64,000 bases of DNA, taken from NCBI GenBank assembly GCA_945869165.1, contig CAMBNY010000006.1, positions 1-64,000 of the forward strand. Direction: 5' to 3'. Under the pieces are notes generated by a model. It saw nothing but the letters and a program-made list of their open reading frames with translations, had not been told where the DNA came from and ran no database searches. Position numbers and translations under genes: made by a program. Below, in pieces: positions 57,372 through 64,000 of this stretch; the stretch's first letter is position 1; each line of letters begins with the position of its first letter. This DNA is from Comamonas sp. lk (GTDB taxonomy: Bacteria > Pseudomonadota > Gammaproteobacteria > Burkholderiales > Burkholderiaceae_C).

Positions 57372-57465
57372 GGCAGGCACTATTGTGCCTTGCACACAGG
57401 CGGCCAAAGCGGTACAGGGTCAACCAGGCCTAAGGGTTGAAAGAATTAGGGGTAGTGGTGCGCCT

Positions 57466-58836
57466 TCAGGCGGCGATTGCTTCCGCGGGCACTGGTACAG
57501 GCCGGGAATGGACCCGTGGGGGAGGGAATACGATCTGAAAGTGCGAGCCCTCGCCTGGGACGCTGGCAATAGATAGTTCGGCGCCATGGCGCTGGACGAC
57601 ATGCTTGACGATGGCCAGGCCCAATCCGGTACCGCCCGTGTCGCGGGAGCGGCTGCGATCCACCCGGTAAAAGCGCTCGGTCAAGCGGGGAATATGTTCT
57701 TGCGCAATACCCATGCCTTGGTCGTAGACCGCAAAGAGCGCGCCGCCATTGTCCATTGCTCTGGCAATGACGCGGATGGACTTACCCGCAGGCGTGTAAC
57801 GCACTGCGTTGCCAATGAGGTTGAAAAATGCACTGTGTAGCTCTGCGGCAGAACCGGCCAGCGACAAACCGCTTTGAATTTCGAAGCTTAGGCTGTGCGT
57901 TTCTCCCCACAAGACCCGCGATAACTCCCCTGCCTCTTGCCGACATTGTTCCACCAGCAAGCTGACATCCACCAATTCATGGGCAGAAGGCAGTGGACTG
58001 CCCTCGAGGCGGGAAAGGGTTAATAAGTCACTGACCAGAGACTGCATGCGCGAGGCTTGCTGGGCCATCAAATCCAGGTAGCGTGCGCGCTCGGCGGCGT
58101 TGAGTGACAAGGTTTGCAATGTTTCTACAAAGCCGCCAAGCACGGTGAGCGGTGTACGAATTTCGTGCGAAACATTGGCCACAAAATCGCGACGCATGGC
58201 CTCGGCCTGCTCCACTGCGGTGACATCGCGCGAGAGCAAAAGGCTTCGCCCCTCCCCATAAGGATGCACATGCACCGAGAGGCGCACTGGCAAAGAACCA
58301 GTGTTGGCACGACCGGACATCAGCACATCGCGCTCGAAGTCTTTGGCCGAGACATAGGCTGCGAACCCGGGATCACGCACCAAATTCCCAAAATGCTGCT
58401 GCAAATCGCGCCGCACATCCAGGCCGAAATGCAATGCCGCCGATTCATTAAACCACTCAATGCGAAAATCCTTGTCCAGCAAAACTACTCCATTAGGAGA
58501 GGCCTGCATCGCAGCTAAAAATTCCTGCAATCGCTCGTCGCGCTGCTGGACCGCGCGCTCATTGTTACGAAGTACGCGTCGGATGCGGTTAGAAAACTCG
58601 CCCCATAGCCCGGATTCAACGGCAACTTCGCGGGTTTGCTCGCTACGCAGCCAACGCATGACACGCAGACCTCGAGACAAATCCCACAACAACCAAAAAT
58701 ACGTAGCCCCTAAAGCGCCAATTAACGCAGAAACAATGGCACCACCATGAGACGGCGCAAAGACGCGCATAAAAATGGTCGCCAATAAGGCTCCAATCGC
58801 TTGGAATAAAGCAAAACTAAGCAGGCGAATTAGCAT
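57466..58836 (-). CDS. phoR: Phosphate regulon sensor histidine kinase PhoR
   Basis: FVANVSHEIRTPLTVLGGFVETLQ; RSRDTGGTGLGLAIVKHVVQRHGAEL; next to phoB-phoU-pst. Confidence 0.94.
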   Translation of the reverse strand: MLIRLLSFALFQAIGALLATIFMRVFAPSHGGAIVSALIGALGATYFWLLWDLSRGLRVMRWLRSEQTREVAVESGLWGEFSNRIRRVLRNNERAVQQRDERLQEFLAAMQASPNGVVLLDKDFRIEWFNESAALHFGLDVRRDLQQHFGNLVRDPGFAAYVSAKDFERDVLMSGRANTGSLPVRLSVHVHPYGEGRSLLLSRDVTAVEQAEAMRRDFVANVSHEIRTPLTVLGGFVETLQTLSLNAAERARYLDLMAQQASRMQSLVSDLLTLSRLEGSPLPSAHELVDVSLLVEQCRQEAGELSRVLWGETHSLSFEIQSGLSLAGSAAELHSAFFNLIGNAVRYTPAGKSIRVIARAMDNGGALFAVYDQGMGIAQEHIPRLTERFYRVDRSRSRDTGGTGLGLAIVKHVVQRHGAELSIASVPGEGSHFQIVFPPPRVHSRPVPVPAEAIAA

Positions 58837-58852
58837 CTAAGGCTAGTCGCAC

Positions 58853-59584
58853 TCAGCCTGTCTGGCCGGCCAAATCGCTGGGCTGCGCTAGCAGCAACGG
58901 TTTGGCTGTGAGACGGTAGCCCGCACCGCGCACGGTCTCCACCATCGCGGCAGCCTCACCCAAGGCTTCGCGTAAGCGCTTGACGTGTACGTCTACGGTA
59001 CGCTCCTCGATGTAGACATGGTCACCCCAAACCTTATCAAGCAACTGCCCCCGGCTGTGTACGCGCTCGGCATGGCCCATCAGGTATTGCAAAAGCTTAA
59101 ATTCGGTAGGACCCAATTTGATCGCCTGCTCGTTGAACGACACCCGGTGTGTTGCCGAATCAAGTCGTAATCCTGAAATCAAAATGGCTTCATCTTTGAT
59201 CTGCGGCGCCCTACGACGCAATACCGCCCGTACGCGGGCAAGCAATTCTTTAGTCGAAAAAGGCTTGGCTATGTAGTCGTCAGCACCGGCGTCCAGGCCT
59301 GCAACGCGATCTGCTTCATCGCCTCGAGCCGTCAGCATAATTAACGGTACCACCTTAGTGCGCTCATTCCCGCGCCAGCGCTTGGCCAAGGACAGCCCAC
59401 TCTCACCGGGCAACATCCAGTCCAGCAAAATCAGGTCCGGCAGCGACGCGTCTATTTCCCGCTGCGCACTGACGCTGTCCATAGCCCAAATGGGGCGGAA
59501 ACCGTTGTGACGTAAATTGACCGCGATGAGTTCGGCAATCGAGGGTTCGTCCTCAACTAGCAGCACCGTGGGCGTATTCCTCAT
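58853..59584 (-). CDS. phoB: Phosphate regulon response regulator PhoB
   Basis: TVLLVEDEPSIAELIAVNLRHNGF; LPDLILLDWMLPGESG; OmpR-type C-terminal wHTH. Confidence 0.95.
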   Translation of the reverse strand: MRNTPTVLLVEDEPSIAELIAVNLRHNGFRPIWAMDSVSAQREIDASLPDLILLDWMLPGESGLSLAKRWRGNERTKVVPLIMLTARGDEADRVAGLDAGADDYIAKPFSTKELLARVRAVLRRRAPQIKDEAILISGLRLDSATHRVSFNEQAIKLGPTEFKLLQYLMGHAERVHSRGQLLDKVWGDHVYIEERTVDVHVKRLREALGEAAAMVETVRGAGYRLTAKPLLLAQPSDLAGQTG

Positions 59585-60282
59585 TGGATGGCCTGCTCCA
59601 CCTGGGCCATGCTGCTGTGGCGCACGTCCTCGCCTTTGACCACATAAATGATAAATTCAGCGATGTTTTTGGCATGGTCACCAATTCTCTCGATCGCCTT
59701 GGCTAGGAACAAGAGATCAAGACTCGCTGAAATCGTGCGCGGGTCTTCCATCATGTAGGTAATGAGTATGCGAACAAAGCCATCAAACTCCCTGTCAATT
59801 TCATCATCCTCTTTCAAAATACTTAATGCAGCGTTGACATCCAAGCGGGCAAATGCATCTAGCGCCTTGTTCAGTAAGCCAGAGGCCAGTTCTCCGGCGT
59901 AGCGTAACTCGAGCGTAGGCAGGGCGCGCGGCGCGCCTGCCTCAATGATCGAACGAACCATGCGCGCGATTTTGGCGGCCTCATCACCCACCCGCTCCAA
60001 GTTAGCGGTCGTCTTGGAGATGGCGATGAGCAAGCGAAGGTCGCGCGCGGTAGGTTGACGCCGGGCGATGATCGAAGATAAATCTCGATCAATCTCGATT
60101 TCCATCGCATTTACGCGGGCCTCCGCTGCTGCGACTTCATCGGCCGACTCCAAACTGAAGTGGGCAAGCGCCTTCATAGCGCCAAGTATCTGGGATTCAA
60201 CCAGTCCACCCATTTCCATGACCTGCGATGACACCGAGGTCAATTCAGAGTCAAATTGGGTTGAGAGATGCTTATCTGGCAT
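59581..60282 (-). CDS. phoU: Phosphate signalling protein PhoU
   Basis: HLSTQFDSELTSVSSQVMEMGGLVESQILGAMKAL; ERVGDEAAKIARM; ERIGDHAKNIAEFIIYVVKGEDVRH. Confidence 0.96.
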   Translation of the reverse strand: MPDKHLSTQFDSELTSVSSQVMEMGGLVESQILGAMKALAHFSLESADEVAAAEARVNAMEIEIDRDLSSIIARRQPTARDLRLLIAISKTTANLERVGDEAAKIARMVRSIIEAGAPRALPTLELRYAGELASGLLNKALDAFARLDVNAALSILKEDDEIDREFDGFVRILITYMMEDPRTISASLDLLFLAKAIERIGDHAKNIAEFIIYVVKGEDVRHSSMAQVEQAIQ

Positions 60283-60337
60283 GGGATTTCCTCATTGGTT
60301 AAAAGGGACAAGAAAGTTGGCGGCTTCCAGCGCAAGC

Positions 60338-61117
60338 TTATCCGAAACGGCCGGTAATATAGTCCTCTGTCTCTTTACGCTTCGGTTTGAAAAACATTTG
60401 TTTGGTATCTCCGAACTCGATCAAGTCACCCAAATACATATAGGCTGTGTAGTCGCTGCAACGGGCTGCCTGCTGCATGTTATGCGTCACGATCACCACG
60501 GTGTAATCTGCCTTGAGTTCTACAATCAATTCCTCTACCTTGGCCGTGGAAATCGGATCCAGCGCTGAGCACGGCTCATCCAGTAGCAACACCTCCGGTT
60601 TAATCGCAATACCTCGGGCAATACAAAGGCGCTGTTGCTGGCCGCCCGAGAGGCTCGAACCACTTTGCTGCAGCTTGTCCTTAACCTCTGTCCACAGTGC
60701 GGATTTTCGCAATGCCCATTCGACCCGCTCCTCCATATCGTTGGCGCTCAGGTTTTCGAACAACTTAACACCAAAGGCTACATTGTCATAAATGGACATG
60801 GGGAAAGGTGTCGGCTTTTGGAAAACCATCCCCACCTTTGCACGAAGTAAGGCTACGTCGTCTTTGCTATTGAGTAAGTTTTCGCCGTCAAGCAATATCT
60901 GACCTTCGGCGCGCTGCTCCGGGTACAACTCAAACATACGATTGAGTACGCGCAAAAGAGTCGACTTACCGCAACCCGAAGGGCCGATGAACGCGGTCAC
61001 TCGCCCTTCTGGTATATCCAAATTGATATCTTTTAATGCCTTGAATTTTCCATAATAAAAATTCAAGTCTTTAATCGCAATCTTGGTGCGTACAACGCTG
61101 GTGTCTGTATTTTGCAT
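60338..61117 (-). CDS. pstB: Phosphate ABC transporter ATP-binding protein
   Basis: [74 protein letters not shown]. Confidence 0.97.
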   Translation of the reverse strand: MQNTDTSVVRTKIAIKDLNFYYGKFKALKDINLDIPEGRVTAFIGPSGCGKSTLLRVLNRMFELYPEQRAEGQILLDGENLLNSKDDVALLRAKVGMVFQKPTPFPMSIYDNVAFGVKLFENLSANDMEERVEWALRKSALWTEVKDKLQQSGSSLSGGQQQRLCIARGIAIKPEVLLLDEPCSALDPISTAKVEELIVELKADYTVVIVTHNMQQAARCSDYTAYMYLGDLIEFGDTKQMFFKPKRKETEDYITGRFG

Positions 61118-61138
61118 GGTAATTGTGCTCCCGAAAAA

Positions 61139-62002
61139 TTAGGTTTTTTGGCGCGTCACCACGCGCGCAACAATATTGAGGCCAAGCACGGCCAGGGTGA
61201 TCAGGAAGACGCCCGCCCATGCCAGCTTTTGCCAATTTTCGTAAGGACTCATTGCAAACTTAAAGATAGTCACCGGCAAACTGGCCATCGGCTCACTCAA
61301 GCTGGAGGTCCAAAACTGGTTGCTCAAAGCGGTGAACAACAAGGGAGCGGTTTCACCAGCGATACGCGCGACCGCCAGCAGCACGCCGGTAATTACTCCG
61401 GAGCGCGCCGCCTTCATGGTGATACTGCCAATCACTTTCCATTTCGGCGCGCCCAAGGCATAAGCCGCCTCGCGCAGCCCAGACGGCACGAGTCGTAGCA
61501 TGTCTTCGGTAGTACGAATGACCACGGGAATAACGATCAGCGCCAGCGCCACCACCCCAGCAAAACCCGAAAATGACCTAAAGCTGGACACCACCACCGA
61601 GTAGACAAAAAGGCCGATCACGATGGAAGGCGCAGACAGCAAAATGTCATTGACAAAGCGCGTGGTCTCGGCCAGCCATCCTTTGGAATCAAACTCGGCT
61701 AAGTAAATGCCTGCCATGATGCCAATAGGCGCGCCCAAGCAGGTGGCCAAGGTGACCATCACAAAGGAACCGTAGATCGCATTAGCCAAACCACCCTCTT
61801 CATTGGGTGGCGGCGTCATCTGCGTCAAGGTGGCAAAAGTCAAGCCGTCAATGCCCAAGCTGACCGTCTCAAACAAAATCCAAAACAGCCAGAAAAGTCC
61901 AAAGACCATAGCCGACATGGCCAAAGCAATGGCCAGCATATTGACGCGTTTACGGCTGGCAAAGCGCGCTTGGCGAGCCTCCAATGCAGCGTTCGTGCTC
62001 AT
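61139..62002 (-). CDS. pstA: Phosphate ABC transporter permease PstA
   Basis: [85 protein letters not shown]. Confidence 0.96.
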   Translation of the reverse strand: MSTNAALEARQARFASRKRVNMLAIALAMSAMVFGLFWLFWILFETVSLGIDGLTFATLTQMTPPPNEEGGLANAIYGSFVMVTLATCLGAPIGIMAGIYLAEFDSKGWLAETTRFVNDILLSAPSIVIGLFVYSVVVSSFRSFSGFAGVVALALIVIPVVIRTTEDMLRLVPSGLREAAYALGAPKWKVIGSITMKAARSGVITGVLLAVARIAGETAPLLFTALSNQFWTSSLSEPMASLPVTIFKFAMSPYENWQKLAWAGVFLITLAVLGLNIVARVVTRQKT

Positions 62003-62964
62003 GTGTTGGTCCCCTCGCCTTTACGCAACTGTGCCAGCAAGACCTTGGACAGCGACAAGATAACAAATGTGATGAAAAACAAAACCAGGCCCAGGTACAT
62101 CAATGCCGCTTGGTGCAGACCTTCACCGGCCTCCGCAAATTCGTTGGCCAGTGCCGAGGTAATGCTGTTGGCCGCCTGAAACAGGCTGAGCGAATCGAGT
62201 TGGTTGAAGTTACCAATCACAAAAGTCACCGCCATGGTCTCCCCAATGGCGCGCCCTAGACCTAACATAATGCCGCCAATCACCCCGGTTTTGGTATAAG
62301 GCAGCACCACGCGGGATACCACCTCCCATGTGGTCGCACCCAAACCATAGGCTGACTCTTTGAGCAGTGGCGGCGTGACTTCAAACACATCGCGCATCAC
62401 CGCCGATATGAACGGGATGATCATGATCGCCAAAATAATGCCCGCTGACAAGATGCCGATTCCTACCGGCGGACCGGACACAAATGCACCCAAGTAGGGG
62501 ACGCCGTTGAATGCGGTTTGCAATGGAATTTGGACATAGGTCGCCAGAACCGGTCCAAACACCAACAAACCCCACATACCGTAGACAATGGAAGGAACCG
62601 CCGCCAACAGCTCAATTGCAGTGCCCAAAGGGCGCTTGAGCCATGCTGGCGACAATTCCGTCAGAAACAGCGCAATCCCGAAACTCACCGGCACCGCAAT
62701 CAGCAACGCGATCAAGGAGGTCGCTACCGTGCCGTAAATCATCACCAGGCCGCCAAAATCCTCTTGGACTGGATCCCATACCGTACTGGTCAAGAAGGAA
62801 AGGCCGTATTTGTGAATAGCAGGCCACGCGCTGATGGTCAAGGACAGCAAAATGGCTGCCAACAATCCCATCGTCAGCAAGGCGGCAGATTTTGCCAGCC
62901 AGCCAAAAACTTGGTCTGCAAGCGGACCGCTAAGCGCCCGCTTGGGGCTCGTAGATTGGTTCAT
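61999..62964 (-). CDS. pstC: Phosphate ABC transporter permease PstC
   Basis: [93 protein letters not shown]. Confidence 0.96.
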   Translation of the reverse strand: MNQSTSPKRALSGPLADQVFGWLAKSAALLTMGLLAAILLSLTISAWPAIHKYGLSFLTSTVWDPVQEDFGGLVMIYGTVATSLIALLIAVPVSFGIALFLTELSPAWLKRPLGTAIELLAAVPSIVYGMWGLLVFGPVLATYVQIPLQTAFNGVPYLGAFVSGPPVGIGILSAGIILAIMIIPFISAVMRDVFEVTPPLLKESAYGLGATTWEVVSRVVLPYTKTGVIGGIMLGLGRAIGETMAVTFVIGNFNQLDSLSLFQAANSITSALANEFAEAGEGLHQAALMYLGLVLFFITFVILSLSKVLLAQLRKGEGTNT

Positions 62965-62993
62965 AAAAAGCCCTAGCGTTCAGTTTTATACAT

Positions 62994-63039
62994 CCGGGCA
63001 AGCGCTATCCGTACAACGGCATCCCTGCGCTTGACCCGG
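62994..63039 (-). promoter_or_regulatory. pstS-pstC intercistronic stem-loop
   Basis: Plus strand CCGGGCAAGCGC (62994-63005) pairs with GCGCTTGACCCGG (63027-63039), 12 bp with one bulge; nested CCGT-ACA-ACGG; no U-run. Confidence 0.6.
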
Positions 63040-63063
63040 TAAAGACTCGGCAAAAAATGCCTT

Positions 63064-64000
63064 TTATTTGTAAGAAATGGCTTTTCCAGACGTGTCTTTG
63101 ATCTCACCCCAGGCCTTTTGAATGGCTGCTACTGCGGCTGTAGGCATCGGCACATAGTCCAGGTCAGCGGCTGATTTCTCTCCGTTGGCGTATGCCCAAT
63201 TGAAGAACTTCAATGTCTCGCTGCCGTTTGCGGGCTTGTCTTGGCTGGTATGCATCAAGATAAAGGTAGCGCCGCTCAAAGGCCAAGAATCCTTGCCAGG
63301 CTGGTTGGTCAAGATCTGGTAGAAAGACTTGGCCCAATCGGCACCCGCAGCCGCAGCTTTGAAAGTGTCGTCCTCAGGCTTGACAAAATTACCCGCAGCG
63401 TTTTGCACCAAGGCATAGTTCAGTTTGTTTTGCTTAACGTAAGAGTACTCTACGTAGCCCAGAGAATTGGGCAAGCGGGCCACGAAAGCGGCAACACCCT
63501 CATTACCTTTACCACCAGCACCGACGGGCCAGTTAACCGCGGTGCCCTCGCCGACCTTGGCTTTCCAATCGGGGCTGACCTTGCTGAGGTAATTGGTAAA
63601 TAGAAAGGTGGTACCCGAACCGTCGGCACGACGCACCTGGGCGATCGCGGCATCCGGCAAGTTCACACCAGGGTTGATGGCCTTGATCGCCGGATCATTC
63701 CAACGCGCTACTTTGCCCAAGAAAATATCAGCCAACAAGGGGCCGGTCAGCTTCAACTGTCCGGGCGCGATACCTGCAACGTTGAGAATGGGCACGACAC
63801 CGCCGATGACGGTGGGGAATTGCATTTGTCCTTTGGTTTTCAGAACGTCGTCTGTCAAAGGCATGTCAGTGGCACCGAAATCGACGGTCTTGGAGTCGAT
63901 TTGCTTGATACCGCCACCCGAACCGACGGACTGGTAGTTCACTTTGACGCCAGTCTGTTTGTTGTAATCGGACGCCCACTTGGCGTACAGGGGTGCTGGA
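63064..64000 (-). CDS. pstS: Phosphate ABC transporter substrate-binding protein PstS (N-terminus beyond window)
   Basis: GSGGGIKQIDSKTVDFGATDMPLTDDVL; RRADGSGTTFLFTNYLS; reading frame stays open to the window edge. Confidence 0.96.
   Translation of the reverse strand, partial: PAPLYAKWASDYNKQTGVKVNYQSVGSGGGIKQIDSKTVDFGATDMPLTDDVLKTKGQMQFPTVIGGVVPILNVAGIAPGQLKLTGPLLADIFLGKVARWNDPAIKAINPGVNLPDAAIAQVRRADGSGTTFLFTNYLSKVSPDWKAKVGEGTAVNWPVGAGGKGNEGVAAFVARLPNSLGYVEYSYVKQNKLNYALVQNAAGNFVKPEDDTFKAAAAGADWAKSFYQILTNQPGKDSWPLSGATFILMHTSQDKPANGSETLKFFNWAYANGEKSAADLDYVPMPTAAVAAIQKAWGEIKDTSGKAISYK

Overview
The window reads as a chromosomal core-genome segment of a betaproteobacterium. Protein content and gene order suggest Burkholderiales/Comamonadaceae, but I inferred this by eye and ran no search. 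About 60 protein-coding genes cover almost the whole window. Main blocks: rpsP start (left edge); acnB, a CitE-like lyase, mdh, gntR, sdhCDAB-sdhE, gltA (TCA cluster); leuCDB, asd, fimV, truA, trpFBA, accD; lysS; metC-like, purA, hisZ, hflC, hflK, hflX, hfq, der, bamB, yfgM-like, hisS, ispG, rodZ-like, pilW-like, rlmN, ndk, rluB-like, scpB; rluD <> bamD; dinG-like helicase, zapE; and phoR-phoB-phoU-pstB-pstA-pstC-pstS (right edge, partial). I found no prophage, transposase, CRISPR array, rRNA or tRNA, and no multi-gene cluster that looks like an undescribed system. The most interesting signals are small and intergenic. The best is a 31-aa ORF, absent from the supplied track, just upstream of asd. 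It ends in Ile-Ile-Thr-Lys-Thr-Thr-Thr and resembles a leader peptide for aspartate-family attenuation. Others are a TCTTATATAAGA palindrome between mdh and gntR, tandem ATTGTnACAAT dyads upstream of fimV, a MITE-like palindromic repeat, a structured intergenic region at about 5.95-6.06 kb, a pstS-pstC intercistronic hairpin, and divergent rluD/bamD start codons 1 bp apart.
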